This document shows positions 7,815-17,162 of a stretch of 64,000 nucleotides of DNA, in pieces. The stretch is taken from the NCBI RefSeq assembly GCF_009764645.1, contig NZ_RWIM01000017.1, positions 102,507 through 166,506 on the forward strand, read 5' to 3'. This stretch comes from Pseudomonas sp. PB106 (GTDB lineage: Bacteria > Pseudomonadota > Gammaproteobacteria > Pseudomonadales > Pseudomonadaceae). A program made the translations under genes and the position numbers. The notes below the pieces were generated by a model that did no database searches, was not told the origin of the DNA, and saw only the letters and a list, made by a program, of their open reading frames with translations. How positions within the stretch are numbered: position 1 is the first letter of the stretch; every line of letters starts with the position of its first letter.

Positions 7815-9188
7815 ATGGACCTCCAGTCAATGCAAACCCCCGCTGCCGTCAAACCCCTCTGGCAAACCTACCTGCTGTTCCTCGCGCCGATGGTGCTGTC
7901 GAATTTTTTGCAGTCGATGTCGGGCACGGTCAACAGCATCTACATCGGCCAGATGCTCGGTACGCAGGCGTTGGCGGCGGTGTCCGGGATGTTTCCTATC
8001 GTGTTCTTCTTTATCGCGCTGGTGATTGGCCTTGGCGCCGGTGCCGGTGTGCTGATCGGCCAGGCGTGGGGCGCGCGTGAGCCGCACATGGTCAAGGCGA
8101 TTGCCGGGGCGACGCTGTTGCTCGGCGTGCTGATTGGTCTGGTCGCGGCGGTGCTCGGCAGCGTTTTTGCGCGCCAGGCGCTGACCGGTCTGGGGACACC
8201 TTCGGATGTGCTCGATGATGCGGTGGCGTATGCCCATGTGATGCTGTGGATCTTGCCGTCGCTGCTGGTGTTTGTGCTGTTCACGCAATTGCTGCGCGGG
8301 GTGAGCGATACCTTGTCGCCGCTGTTGGCGTTGATCGTGTCGACGTCGGTCGGTCTGGCACTGACGCCCGCGTTGATTCGCGGTTGGTTCGGCTTGCCGC
8401 AACTGGGCATTCAGAGCGCGGCGTACGCGGGGCTGGCCGGTAACCTGGCGGCGATGGCGTGGCTGGCGTGGCGACTGATTCGCAAGGGCCACCCGCTGGC
8501 GCCCGACCGCGAGTTCTTCGCCGCACTACGACTCAACGGGGCGATTCTCGGCAAGGTGCTGCGCATCGGCCTGCCGACCGGCGTGCAGATGATTGTGCTG
8601 TCGCTGTCGGAGCTGGTGATTCTGGCGCTGGTCAACCAGCACGGCTCGCAAGCGACGGCGGCGTATGGCGCGGTGACGCAGATCGTCAACTACGTGCAGT
8701 TCCCGGCGTTGTCGATTGCGATCACCGCGTCGATCCTCGGCGCGCAGGCGATTGGCGCCGGGCAACTGGAGCGCATGGCGCCAATTCTGCGCACCGGGTT
8801 GCTGATCAACGTGTGCCTGACCGGCGGCCTGATCGTGATGGGTTATCTGCTCTCGCACTGGCTGCTGGGGCTGTTCCTCACCGAAGAGCCAACCCGGGTG
8901 TTGGCTGAACATCTGCTGCACATCATGTTGTGGAGCCTGCTGGTGTTCGGCTTTCAGGCGATCATCGGCGGCATCATGCGCGCCAGCGGCACAGTGCTGG
9001 TGCCGGTGGTGATCGCGATTGTCTGCGTGGTCGGCGTGCAGTTGCCGGCGGCGTATTGGCTGGATGCGCAATATGGATTGCAGGGCGTGTGGATGGCGTT
9101 TCCGGTGGCGTACCTGAGCATGCTGGTGTTGCAGACGCTGTATTACAAACTGGTCTGGCGCCATCAGAAAATCGAGCGGCTGGTGTAG
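7815..9188 (+). CDS. MATE family efflux transporter
   Basis: A 457-aa, 12-helix inner-membrane antiporter of the multidrug and toxic compound extrusion family (NorM/DinF type), expected to export cationic compounds in exchange for Na+ or H+. The typical first-helix region (LAPMVLSNFLQSMSGTVNS, followed by IGQMLGTQALAAVSG) and the duplicated six-helix layout are present. The start may be ATG 7815 or ATG 7830 (MQTPAAV); neither has a strong ribosome binding site. It is monocistronic. Confidence 0.88.
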   Translation: MDLQSMQTPAAVKPLWQTYLLFLAPMVLSNFLQSMSGTVNSIYIGQMLGTQALAAVSGMFPIVFFFIALVIGLGAGAGVLIGQAWGAREPHMVKAIAGATLLLGVLIGLVAAVLGSVFARQALTGLGTPSDVLDDAVAYAHVMLWILPSLLVFVLFTQLLRGVSDTLSPLLALIVSTSVGLALTPALIRGWFGLPQLGIQSAAYAGLAGNLAAMAWLAWRLIRKGHPLAPDREFFAALRLNGAILGKVLRIGLPTGVQMIVLSLSELVILALVNQHGSQATAAYGAVTQIVNYVQFPALSIAITASILGAQAIGAGQLERMAPILRTGLLINVCLTGGLIVMGYLLSHWLLGLFLTEEPTRVLAEHLLHIMLWSLLVFGFQAIIGGIMRASGTVLVPVVIAIVCVVGVQLPAAYWLDAQYGLQGVWMAFPVAYLSMLVLQTLYYKLVWRHQKIERLV

Positions 9189-9280
9189 GCGCTGCCGCAG
9201 CGGGTGGATATTTTGCTGTTATCCGAGCAGAAAGCATCGTAGGTTACGCGCCATAACTATAAGGACGTTTGAGGGTGTAA

Positions 9281-10279
9281 ATGGGGGCTTTTCGGCTGCT
9301 ACTGGCGGTGCTGGTAGCTGTTTCACATATGGGCGTAACCTTTTACGGGCTCAATCCCGGCGTGGTAGCGGTGATTTCCTTTCTGATCATCAGCGGTTTC
9401 GTCATGACCTCGCTGATCGAGCGTAACTACTGCTCGACGAGCAAATTCCCCGCGTTCTATCTGGACAGGGCCTTGCGTCTGTATCCGCAGTTTTTGTTTT
9501 ATTTCATCGCGTCGTGCATCGTGGTGCATGAGCTGATGCCCGGTTCCGCACCTGACCTCGAATTGACGGTGCCGCGCGTTGTCGCGAGCCTGACCATCGT
9601 GCCGCTGGATTTCTCCATGTTCGGGATTTCGAGCGTGTGGATTCTGCCGCCCGCGTGGTCGCTGGGGCTGGAGATGTGTTTTTACCTGGTAATTCCTTTC
9701 CTGCTTGTCTTCAAGTGGCGCGGCGCTGCGTTCGTCTTGTCTGTCGGCGTATTTCTGCTGGCGTGTTTCGCTTACATCAACACGGATTACTATGGCTATC
9801 GCTTGTTGCCGGGCGTGCTGTTCATGTTTTTGTGCGGCAGCTATTTGTACAAAGCCAACCGCAGAGGGCTGGCGGTGGTGGCTGCGACCGCGATCGGTGC
9901 GGGACTGCTGCTTGCGGCGATCATGGCGGGCGTGATTGAACGCCAGCCTTTCAACGCCGAGGTGACGCTGGGCACGGCGCTGGGTATCCCGGCGGTGTAT
10001 TGGCTGAGCCGGCTCAAATATCACCGTCTCGACGAGTTTCTCGGGAATCTCAGCTATGGCGTGTTTCTCAATCACTTTGTGCTGATTTACGCGCTGCACG
10101 GTTTCTGGTCGGGGACGTACGATGCAGCAATCATTCTGGCTGTGTTGCTGGTCGCTTTTTTGTGCAGCGGTCTGACTTACTACTGCATCGAGCGGCCAGC
10201 GTTGAAATTGCGCCATCGGCTTCGGGCAGGTATGCGGCCGGGCGCCGCTGATGTTCGCTACGCTGAAGCCCTGGTCTGA
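9281..10279 (+). CDS. Acyltransferase 3 family membrane protein
   Basis: A 332-aa integral membrane protein of the acyltransferase_3 (OafA/YrhL) family, which O-acylates sugars or peptides at the inner membrane. The first helix carries FRLLLAVLVAVSH with the conserved His at residue 17, followed by the usual YLDRALRLYPQ loop. About ten helices follow. It lacks the C-terminal SGNH domain of larger members. The substrate cannot be told; no polysaccharide genes lie nearby. Confidence 0.85.
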   Translation: MGAFRLLLAVLVAVSHMGVTFYGLNPGVVAVISFLIISGFVMTSLIERNYCSTSKFPAFYLDRALRLYPQFLFYFIASCIVVHELMPGSAPDLELTVPRVVASLTIVPLDFSMFGISSVWILPPAWSLGLEMCFYLVIPFLLVFKWRGAAFVLSVGVFLLACFAYINTDYYGYRLLPGVLFMFLCGSYLYKANRRGLAVVAATAIGAGLLLAAIMAGVIERQPFNAEVTLGTALGIPAVYWLSRLKYHRLDEFLGNLSYGVFLNHFVLIYALHGFWSGTYDAAIILAVLLVAFLCSGLTYYCIERPALKLRHRLRAGMRPGAADVRYAEALV

Positions 10280-10372
10280 GCGCAGGTACGCGACGTTGCA
10301 ACTGGCGTAACCGGCGGATGTTTGCTTAAGTCAATCGAGGCCCTCGACGTCAAGCGCCGCCCGGAGAATCCC

Positions 10373-10930
10373 ATGTCGATCCGATTGCTGCTGGCAGCCG
10401 CGTTTGTCCTGTGCGCCATCCCCGCTGCGCAGGCTGTCGAGTACACCCGGGTCAACACCCACGCCAGTCAGATCAGTTTCACCTACAACCAGATGGGCTC
10501 GCGGATGTACGGCACCTTCGCCAGGTTCGAGGCGACGCTGGATTTCGACACTGAGCATCTCGACCGCGCCCACACCACCTTGCACATCGACCTCACCAGC
10601 ATCGACGCCGGCAGCGAAGACGCCAACGCCGAACTGGTGAAACCGGCGTGGTTCGACACGGCAAAATTTCCCGTGGCAGTGTTCGAATCGAGCCACTTCA
10701 CCGAGGTCGCCGAGAACCGCTATCTGATTGCCGGCCAACTGACCCTCAAAGGCATTACCCGCGATGTGCAAGTACCGGTGGAATTGAAACCGGACAGCGC
10801 CATCGGCATTTTTGACGGCGAACTGCTGCTCAAACGCGAAGAGTTCGGCCTCGGCGCGGGGGAGTGGGCGGACAGCGTGGTGTCCAAGGACATCGCCATC
10901 AAGTTCAAGGTGGTGGCGCCCCAGCAGTGA
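10373..10930 (+). CDS. YceI family periplasmic protein
   Basis: A 185-aa lipocalin-like YceI protein. The ATG at 10373 has GGAG upstream and begins a signal peptide (LLLAAAFVLCAIPAAQA). The mature part begins with the family's VEYTRVNTHASQISFTYN stretch and contains the characteristic SSHFTEV and QLTLKGITRDVQVPVEL segments. Members bind isoprenoid or fatty lipids in the periplasm; a physiological ligand is not known for this one. The GNAT gene follows 59 bases later. Confidence 0.9.
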   Translation: MSIRLLLAAAFVLCAIPAAQAVEYTRVNTHASQISFTYNQMGSRMYGTFARFEATLDFDTEHLDRAHTTLHIDLTSIDAGSEDANAELVKPAWFDTAKFPVAVFESSHFTEVAENRYLIAGQLTLKGITRDVQVPVELKPDSAIGIFDGELLLKREEFGLGAGEWADSVVSKDIAIKFKVVAPQQ

Positions 10931-10989
10931 GTCCGTTGGCTGGGGTGACAAGGTATGATGTCGCGGTTTTCTGCCGGAGTTCACCCGCC

Positions 10990-11676
10990 ATGCCACGCAT
11001 CACCCACTACAAATCCCCTTGCCCGGAAGGCGTCAACAGCCAGATTCTGCAGATGGTCGTCGACTACCTGACGGACATCAGCGCCGTGGGCCTGGGCCCG
11101 AGCAATCTGCTCTACAACGTCTATCAGTACGCGGTCGGCTATGAGGTGCATCTGTATCTGGAAGCGTTGAATGGCGAGAAGGGCACCGAGGTGGAGTTGT
11201 TGGTGGCGACTGATGAGGATGATCCCGAGCAGGTCATCGGTTTCCTCCTGTACCTGCCGGTGCAGGGCGATTGGGAAGCCTGCAGCGTCGCCTACATGGC
11301 AGTGCGCGAAGGGCACCGGCGCCAGGGTGTGGCGCGGGCGATGATTGCTGAAATGGTTGGCCGCTATCCCCATGCCGAACTGGGGTGCACGGTCGGCAAA
11401 GTCCCGTATTTCGAAGCGATGGATTTTGAAGTGATCGGCTCGCGTGAGACCCAAGTGCTGATGAGCACACGGCACTATCGCAGCAACGGCTTGCGCGGAT
11501 TTATCGATACCACGCCGATCTACCGTTCGCTGGAAGTGCAGCAGATTCACACCTATCTGCTCCAGAAAAACAGCAAGCGCGCGATGCTCGATGCCGAGAA
11601 ACAGCGGGATCGGCACCTTGATCAAACCACTCGCCACACCGAAGAGTTTGTCCGCCAGCGCCTGACGCTGCACTGA
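10990..11676 (+). CDS. GNAT family N-acetyltransferase
   Basis: A 228-aa cytoplasmic acetyltransferase. The acetyl-CoA binding loop is visible (AVREGHRRQGVARAMIAEMV, the R/Q-x-x-G-x-G/A motif A), preceded by the VIGFLLYLPV strand. The C-terminal 60 residues are an extra helical, charged tail not seen in minimal GNATs. ATG 10990 is chosen; the reading frame is open upstream but overlaps the yceI-like gene there. The substrate is unknown. Confidence 0.82.
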   Translation: MPRITHYKSPCPEGVNSQILQMVVDYLTDISAVGLGPSNLLYNVYQYAVGYEVHLYLEALNGEKGTEVELLVATDEDDPEQVIGFLLYLPVQGDWEACSVAYMAVREGHRRQGVARAMIAEMVGRYPHAELGCTVGKVPYFEAMDFEVIGSRETQVLMSTRHYRSNGLRGFIDTTPIYRSLEVQQIHTYLLQKNSKRAMLDAEKQRDRHLDQTTRHTEEFVRQRLTLH

Positions 11677-11700
11677 GGCGTGGACTGTTCGCATAGCCCC

Positions 11701-11792
11701 TTGTAGGCCTTCGCCTGCTCGCGATAGCGGTGCGTCAGTCGAATCATCAATAACTGATAGACCGCTATCGCGAGCAGGCGAAGGTCTACAGG
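11701..11792. repeat. REP pair (class A, GCCTGCTCGCGATAGCGG)
   Basis: Two inverted arms (TTCGCCTGCTCGCGATAGCGG and its complement) are separated by about 30 bases, forming a long hairpin between two convergent genes. Confidence 0.9.
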
Positions 11793-11802
11793 TTCTGCGG
11801 GG

Positions 11803-12921
11803 TTAGCGCGAGCCGGGCCAACCTGCTTTTTCGAGCGCGGCGAGCAGCGTTTCCGCGTCCAAGCCTTGCACGGAATGCCCATTGCCCTCGGTGCTGTCGC
11901 TGGCGAGCAAGGCGTTGATGATCGCTTCCTCGACCGCCTCAGTGGCCGCCAGAAACAGCTCGCTGATGTGATCGTTATTGACCATGCGCAAGCCGTCGCA
12001 GGTTGGCGCGCCTCTGCCTTCGTAGGCTGCTGGCGGGACGTGGTCGTTGCCGGTGGCGAAGGCGATGAAGATGTCGCCGCTGTGATCTTCGTTACCGCCG
12101 CCGGTGCGGGCCAGGCCGAGGCTCGCCCGTTGCGCTAGACGCGTGCATTGATGGGGTAACAGCGGCGCGTCTGTCGCCAGGCACACGACAATCGAACCCA
12201 TGCCTGGGTGCGGTAGGGAAGCGCGCAGAAACGGCGAATCCTTCTGTTCCATGGAGCGCCCGACCGGGTAACCGTCGACGCGCAATTCGCTGCGAATGCC
12301 GTGGTTGGCCTGGACGATGGCGCCGACAGTCCAGCCGCCCTGCACATCGCTCAACTGGCGCGAGGCGGTGCCGATGCCACCCTTGAATTCGTGGCAGATC
12401 ATGCCGCTGCCACCGCCGACCGCGCCTTCCACAACAGGCCCGTCAGTGGCTGTATTCAAGGCCTCAGCGACGTGCAGCGGTTTGACGTGGAAACCGTTGA
12501 TGTCATTGATCAGGCCATCGTAAGTCTCCAGCACCACTGGCATGTTCCAGTAGAGACGACCGTCGTCCGGTTGCTGCTCACGGTCCAGCGCAATCAGCGC
12601 ATCACGCACCACGCCGAGGCTGTGGGTATTGGTGAAGGCAATCGGGCTGGTGAGCAAACCGGCTTCGCGAATCCACTCAAGGCCCGTGGCATCGCCATTG
12701 CCGTTGAGCACATGCACCCCGGCGAAACACGGTTGCTGGTTGGTCGAACCCCGACGCGGTTCGATCAGCGTGACGCCGGTGCAGATGTCCCGACCGGCCT
12801 CGCTACGACCGCGCACATTGCTATGGCCGACTCGCACACCGGGCACATCGGTGATCGCGTTGAGCGGGCCGGGTTGCATCTGGCCAATGCGAATGTTGAG
12901 GTCACGGGCACGAGGTTTCAT
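11803..12921 (-). CDS. DmpA/P1-family (S58) N-terminal-nucleophile aminopeptidase
   Basis: A 372-aa protein of the DmpA/BapA family: enzymes that cut themselves into two chains and then remove N-terminal D-, L- or beta-amino acids. Family signatures are the N-terminal NAITDVPGVRVGHSNV, the VEGAVGGGSGMICHEFKGG block (residues 164-182), and the autocleavage region GGGNEDHSGDIFIAF, where Ser281 is the predicted nucleophile and cleavage would fall between His280 and Ser281 (DmpA itself has Gly-Ser there). It is divergent from a LuxR-type gene, which may regulate it. Confidence 0.88.
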   Translation of the reverse strand: MKPRARDLNIRIGQMQPGPLNAITDVPGVRVGHSNVRGRSEAGRDICTGVTLIEPRRGSTNQQPCFAGVHVLNGNGDATGLEWIREAGLLTSPIAFTNTHSLGVVRDALIALDREQQPDDGRLYWNMPVVLETYDGLINDINGFHVKPLHVAEALNTATDGPVVEGAVGGGSGMICHEFKGGIGTASRQLSDVQGGWTVGAIVQANHGIRSELRVDGYPVGRSMEQKDSPFLRASLPHPGMGSIVVCLATDAPLLPHQCTRLAQRASLGLARTGGGNEDHSGDIFIAFATGNDHVPPAAYEGRGAPTCDGLRMVNNDHISELFLAATEAVEEAIINALLASDSTEGNGHSVQGLDAETLLAALEKAGWPGSR

Positions 12922-12948
12922 CGATTCTTGTCTCTCTTTAAAGGCAGA

Positions 12949-12980
12949 TAAAAATGGCCCGGTGTTGCAACCGGGCCGGG
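12949..12980 (-). terminator. Hairpin in the leader of the DmpA-type gene
   Basis: GGCCCGGT-GTTGCA-ACCGGGCC (12957-12978) read on the minus strand is followed by ATTTTTAT about 30 bases before the peptidase start. It looks like an intrinsic terminator placed in the 5' leader, so it may attenuate the gene, or end antisense transcription. Confidence 0.45.
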
Positions 12981-13100
12981 TTGAACTCGGCCATGCGACA
13001 CCGCATGATGCGGCGGGCCGGTATTCATAACGGGGGTCAGCCTATCGGGCCGATCGCGCCTGACCCATTCCCATCATGGGTTACACCGAAGGGGTAGAAC

Positions 13101-13880
13101 GTGGACGCGTTGTTGCAGGAATTGCCGGTGCATCAGAGCCTGGCGCGGGTATTTGCCAGTGTCGGGCAGGACGGGTTCTGGCGTGCGCTGGTCGACACCC
13201 TGCGCTTGCTGGTGCCCGTGGACAACGCGCTGGTGGCGGTGATGAAAGCCGGACAAATACCGCAATTGCTGATCGACTTCGACAGCAAAGGCAGTGCCGC
13301 CGAACAGGAGGAACTGGCCGATTACACCGCCGGCATGTACCTGCTCGATCCGTTTTATCAAGCCGCGTCGGTGGGCATCAGCGATGGCCTACACAGTCTG
13401 GCTTCGGTCGCGCCGGACCAGTTTCTACACAGCGAGTACTACCAGAGCTACTTCCGATCGGTGGTCGGCGAGGACGAGTTGCAGTTCATGATCAACCTCG
13501 AAGCAGGCGTGCTCGGATTGTCCTTGGGGCGTTCGACGGCGTTCGGCTTGGCCGAGCAGGGCAGGTTGCTATGCGTGAGGGACTGGGTGTTGGCGGCGAT
13601 GCGCAGACACGTGCAGTTGCTGCCACCGCAGGGGCCGGTGGCTGACGTGGCGGTCGGTGACCTGGCGACGTTGCTCGATCGCTTCGATGCCCGACTGACC
13701 GCCCGCGAAGTCGATACGGCGCGGCTGATTCTGCGGGGCTTCTCCAGCAAAGCGATTGCCCAGCAGCTGGGCATTTCACCGGAGACGGTGAAAGTGCATC
13801 GGCGCAATCTTTATCAGAAGCTCAACGTCAGCGGGCATGGAGAGTTGTTTGCGCTGGTGTTGCGCCCACACGTGAACTGA
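13101..13880 (+). CDS. LuxR-type transcriptional regulator
   Basis: A 259-aa regulator starting at GTG with AAGGGG upstream. The C-terminal 60 residues are a GerE/LuxR helix-turn-helix (LTAREVDTARLILRGFSSKA, then ISPETVKVHRRNLYQKL). The N-terminal 190 residues form an uncharacterised sensory region (GAF-like in size) that lacks an obvious autoinducer-binding signature (no W-x-x-x-Y / D-P-x-x-x pattern I could match), so an acyl-homoserine lactone ligand is not supported. It is divergent from the DmpA-type peptidase, the likely target. Confidence 0.85.
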   Translation: MDALLQELPVHQSLARVFASVGQDGFWRALVDTLRLLVPVDNALVAVMKAGQIPQLLIDFDSKGSAAEQEELADYTAGMYLLDPFYQAASVGISDGLHSLASVAPDQFLHSEYYQSYFRSVVGEDELQFMINLEAGVLGLSLGRSTAFGLAEQGRLLCVRDWVLAAMRRHVQLLPPQGPVADVAVGDLATLLDRFDARLTAREVDTARLILRGFSSKAIAQQLGISPETVKVHRRNLYQKLNVSGHGELFALVLRPHVN

Positions 13881-13894
13881 GTCACCGCGAACCC

Positions 13895-13986
13895 TTGTAG
13901 GAGTGAGCCTGCTCGCGATAGCGGTGTGTCAGATATCACCTATTTGACTGATAGACCGCTATCGCGAGCAGGCTCACTCCTACAAA
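13895..13986. repeat. REP pair (class A)
   Basis: TTGTAGGAGTGAGCCTGCTC... with its inverted copy ending in ...CTCCTACAA, between convergent genes. Confidence 0.92.
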
Positions 13987-14000
13987 GGAACTTCTCGGTG

Positions 14001-14942
14001 TCAGATAGCGCGCTGGAAGACTAAAGCCTTGAGTCCGCTTTCAGGATCGACATCCGCAAACTCCGGCGGATTCTCCAGCCGCTGCTCAAAACGCAGCCCC
14101 GGCGCTTCCTGCGTAACGCCATCAATCAGAAAGTCCGAACCGAACGCCGGATCGTTCATGCACGCGAGCACGGTGCCCTGCGCCGTCAACAATTCCGGCA
14201 AGCGGCGCAGTACGCGCTGGTAATCCTTGGTCAGCAGAAAGCTGCCTTTCTGAAACGATGGCGGGTCGATGATCACCAGATCGTAGGGGCCGCTGTTGAT
14301 GACTTTACCCCAGGATTTGAACAAGTCGTGGCCGAGGAAACTGACCTTGCTCAGGTCATGGCCGTTCAAGCGGTGATTGTCGCGACCGCGGCTCAAGGCT
14401 GCGCGGGACATGTCCAGATTGACCACGTGATCGGCGCCACCCTCGATCGCGGCCACGGAAAATCCGCAGGTGTAGGCGAACAGATTCAACACACGCTTGC
14501 CGTTTGCCTGTTCGCGTACCCAGTTGCGGCCGTAGCGCATGTCGAGAAACAACCCGGTGTTTTGCTTGAGGCCCAGATCGACGCGGTATTGCAAACCGCC
14601 CTCGACAATGGTCATTTCCTCGATCTCACTGCCGACCAGCCATTCAGCGGTGCTTTGTGGCAGATAGCGATGCTGGATCAACAAGGTGTGCGCGCCGCAC
14701 TGCTGCCATGCCGGCGAACGGCTGATCTCCAGCAGCAAACGCTTGAGGTCGTCCAGTTGCTCGGGCAGTGGCTCTTTGAACAACGCCACCAGCACCACGC
14801 CTTGCAGCCAGTCCACGGTCAACTGTTCCAGGCCCGGCCAGCAACGTCCGCGTCCGTGGAACAGGCGACGGGTTTCGCCGGGTGCCGCCGCCAGCGCGGG
14901 CAGCAAATGAGCGTGGAGGGTGGCGAGGGCTTCAGGGTTCAT
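14001..14942 (-). CDS. Class I SAM-dependent methyltransferase (RlmI/RlmK-like)
   Basis: A 313-aa methyltransferase. The Rossmann SAM site is NLFAYTCGFSVAAIEGGA (about residues 154-171), the acidic strand end is VVNLDMS, and motif IV is DPPSFQKG, as in the large-subunit rRNA methyltransferases RlmI/RlmK/RlmL. It lacks the N-terminal PUA domain of RlmI. Its substrate is therefore unsure, with rRNA as the best guess. It is monocistronic between a REP pair and a divergent response regulator. Confidence 0.82.
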   Translation of the reverse strand: MNPEALATLHAHLLPALAAAPGETRRLFHGRGRCWPGLEQLTVDWLQGVVLVALFKEPLPEQLDDLKRLLLEISRSPAWQQCGAHTLLIQHRYLPQSTAEWLVGSEIEEMTIVEGGLQYRVDLGLKQNTGLFLDMRYGRNWVREQANGKRVLNLFAYTCGFSVAAIEGGADHVVNLDMSRAALSRGRDNHRLNGHDLSKVSFLGHDLFKSWGKVINSGPYDLVIIDPPSFQKGSFLLTKDYQRVLRRLPELLTAQGTVLACMNDPAFGSDFLIDGVTQEAPGLRFEQRLENPPEFADVDPESGLKALVFQRAI

Positions 14943-15141
14943 CGGTCACGGTCGGCAAGCAAAAGGGCCGGCATTTTAACCATAAACCAGACGCCGCGAA
15001 CGATTGTCGCTGAAGGGCCAAACCGGCCTTTTTGAAAAGAGCTGTATCAAAAATGAATTTCTGCAGAGTCCGCTGCTCATACCAGATAAGCAGCGGATTC
15101 AAGCCGCTAAATCGTTAATGCTATTCAGGGAGTGCAGTTTC

Positions 15142-15555
15142 ATGTGCCCAACACCAACGGCGGACGCGCACCTTCCTGGCGGGTTGATTCTGGTAGTCGA
15201 AGATGATCCGTTGATTCTGGAGTTTCTCTGCGAAATTCTTCAGGAGGAAGGTTTTGTGGTCGAACCGCACACCAGTGCGGACGCGGCTTCGCTCTATCTG
15301 GAGCAGCATGCGCAGCAAGTGGCGCTATTGCTCACCGATATCACCATGCCCGGCACCCTCAACGGTGCTGATTTGGCCAACCTGGTCGGTGACCGCTGGC
15401 CGGAAAAACCGGTGATGGTCATGTCCGGCTATGAAACGCCGGAGACTTCCGGGGTCAAGCATTCGGTGGCGTTCATCAAAAAGCCTTGGGCCATCGGTCA
15501 GTTGCTCGACTGTGTGGACAGCGCTTTCAAGTCCAAGGCCCCGCGCCTGCACTGA
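15142..15555 (+). CDS. Single-domain response regulator
   Basis: A 137-aa CheY-like receiver without output domain. Visible are the acidic pocket (VVEDD, residues 18-22), phosphoacceptor Asp66 in LLTDITMPG, and the conserved Lys in FIKKPW (113-114). ATG 15142 has GGGAG 9 bases upstream and is preferred over earlier in-frame codons. No kinase is adjacent, so it probably serves an unlinked hybrid kinase or phosphorelay. Confidence 0.88.
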   Translation: MCPTPTADAHLPGGLILVVEDDPLILEFLCEILQEEGFVVEPHTSADAASLYLEQHAQQVALLLTDITMPGTLNGADLANLVGDRWPEKPVMVMSGYETPETSGVKHSVAFIKKPWAIGQLLDCVDSAFKSKAPRLH

Positions 15556-15624
15556 CACGCTGGGTGAATCGGCCCGGCAAGTGCTACATTGCCGGCCCGG
15601 TTTCTTGTCAGAGGATGCGACGTT

Positions 15625-16290
15625 TTGTCTGCTCACGATTCTGTTTTCGATCGCGCGTTCGGCGCGTTCCTGTTCGACATGGACGGCACCGTCCTCAATT
15701 CCATCGCCGCTGCCGAGCGCATCTGGTCAGCGTGGGCCGTGCGTCATGGGGTTGATGTGGCAACATTCCTGCCGACCATTCACGGTGCGCGAGCCATCGA
15801 CACGATCAATCGCCTGAACCTGCCCGGCGTCGATGCCGAGGCGCAAGCGGCGTTAATCACCCAAGCGGAAATCGAAGACGTCGAAGGCATTGTCGAGATT
15901 CCCGGCGCGGCAGCGTTTCTCAACAGTCTGCCGAAAGATCGCTGGGCGATGGTGACCTCGGCGCCACGGGATCTGGCCTTGCGGCGCATGGCGGCGGCGG
16001 GAATTCCCGAGCCTTTGCTGATGATTACCGCTGAAGATGTGCAGGCGGGCAAACCGGATCCGGCGGGTTATCTGCTGGCCGCCAAACGTCTGGGACTCGA
16101 ACCGTGCGATTGCCTGATTTTCGAAGACGCCACGGTCGGGATCCAGGCGGCTGAAGCGGCCGGCGCGCCGTTGGTGATCATCACCACCACGCATCAGCAT
16201 CCGCTGCAAACGGCGCATGCAACGTTGGCCAGTTACGCGGACCTCCGCGTTGAAGTCGACAGTGATGGTCTGCGCCTGCAACGCCACTGA
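15625..16290 (+). CDS. HAD superfamily sugar-phosphatase-like hydrolase
   Basis: A 221-aa HAD subfamily IA phosphatase. Motif I FLFDMDGTVLNS gives the Asp nucleophile and acid/base; motif II is the TSAPRD strand; Lys of motif III is in AGKPDP; motif IV is FEDATVGIQAA. The helical cap between residues 25 and 95 is of the phosphoglycolate/sugar phosphatase kind. Start is most likely TTG at 15625 with AGAGG 10 bases upstream. It is likely a small sugar-phosphate phosphatase (GPP/YfbT-like); the substrate is not determined. Confidence 0.85.
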   Translation: MSAHDSVFDRAFGAFLFDMDGTVLNSIAAAERIWSAWAVRHGVDVATFLPTIHGARAIDTINRLNLPGVDAEAQAALITQAEIEDVEGIVEIPGAAAFLNSLPKDRWAMVTSAPRDLALRRMAAAGIPEPLLMITAEDVQAGKPDPAGYLLAAKRLGLEPCDCLIFEDATVGIQAAEAAGAPLVIITTTHQHPLQTAHATLASYADLRVEVDSDGLRLQRH

Positions 16291-16304
16291 CACACCGTAA
16301 TTCC

Positions 16305-16396
16305 TTGTAGGAGTGAGCCTGCTCGCGATTGCGGTGTGTCAGACCCACAGATTTCACTGACAGACCGCGATCGCGAGCAGGCTCACTCCTACAAGG
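16305..16396. repeat. REP pair (class A)
   Basis: Inverted arms GTAGGAGTGAGCCTGCTCGC and complement around a 35-base centre, located between convergent genes. Confidence 0.92.
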
Positions 16397-16411
16397 GGTG
16401 GTCTTCGGTAA

Positions 16412-17071
16412 TCAGTAAACACCCGGCACCAGCCGCCAACTCCGCGCGCAGTAAGCGTCGTACTCCGCGCCAAACTGCGCACGCAGCAGCGCCTCTTCAG
16501 AATGAATCCGGGCAATCAGCGGAATCAACGTCAGCGCCGCCAGCAGTAATCCGACCGTTGAGCGAAACGCCAGCGCCCAGCCCACGGCATTGATCACCAG
16601 CCCCAGATAACTCGGGTTGCGCAGGTGCTGATAGATGCCATCGGTGACCAACCGATGCCCCGGCTGAATCGCCACCAAGCCGCTAAACCGTCGCCCAAGC
16701 ACAAACACTGGCCACAACCGCAGCGCGCCGCCGACGATAAACAGCAACGCCCCCAACCAGCGCACGCCGTCGCCACCGAACGTCCAGACGTTCACCCGGT
16801 CGCAGTAAGCAGGCAAAAAACCACTGAGCAAACCGATCACGGCAAACGCCGGCAGCACCCAGCGATTGGCGCGGTCTTCGCGTTTGCCAGAGCTGAGATT
16901 GACTTCGGTAAACAGCGACGCCACCACCATCGCCACGGTTGCCAAAGCCACCACGACCAGCGAGCCGTGGGAGAAAAAGATCGCCACGCCGCCAATGCCC
17001 CACACCGCCAGGCCCAGGTAGGCGAGGGTGGCGAGCACGGCGACCACGGTCATTTGCGCGGACATTCTCAT
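16412..17071 (-). CDS. Isoprenylcysteine carboxyl methyltransferase-like membrane protein
   Basis: A 219-aa integral membrane protein with five or six helices. The C-terminal half carries the ICMT/PEMT-type SAM motif: HRLVTDGIYQHLRNPSYLG, followed by a hydrophobic segment and EEALLRAQFGAEYDAYCAR. Such bacterial proteins methylate small lipid or thiol substrates; none is known here. Start at ATG 17071 (GTGAG upstream) because the longer frame reads into a REP element. Confidence 0.82.
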   Translation of the reverse strand: MRMSAQMTVVAVLATLAYLGLAVWGIGGVAIFFSHGSLVVVALATVAMVVASLFTEVNLSSGKREDRANRWVLPAFAVIGLLSGFLPAYCDRVNVWTFGGDGVRWLGALLFIVGGALRLWPVFVLGRRFSGLVAIQPGHRLVTDGIYQHLRNPSYLGLVINAVGWALAFRSTVGLLLAALTLIPLIARIHSEEALLRAQFGAEYDAYCARSWRLVPGVY

Positions 17072-17162
17072 GGCGATCTCACGGCGGATGGCTGATTCGG
17101 TCAGTGTAGATCCGTCACAAAATCTGTGGCTGAGCACTGCGTTCAGGATGGTCACAAAACAT

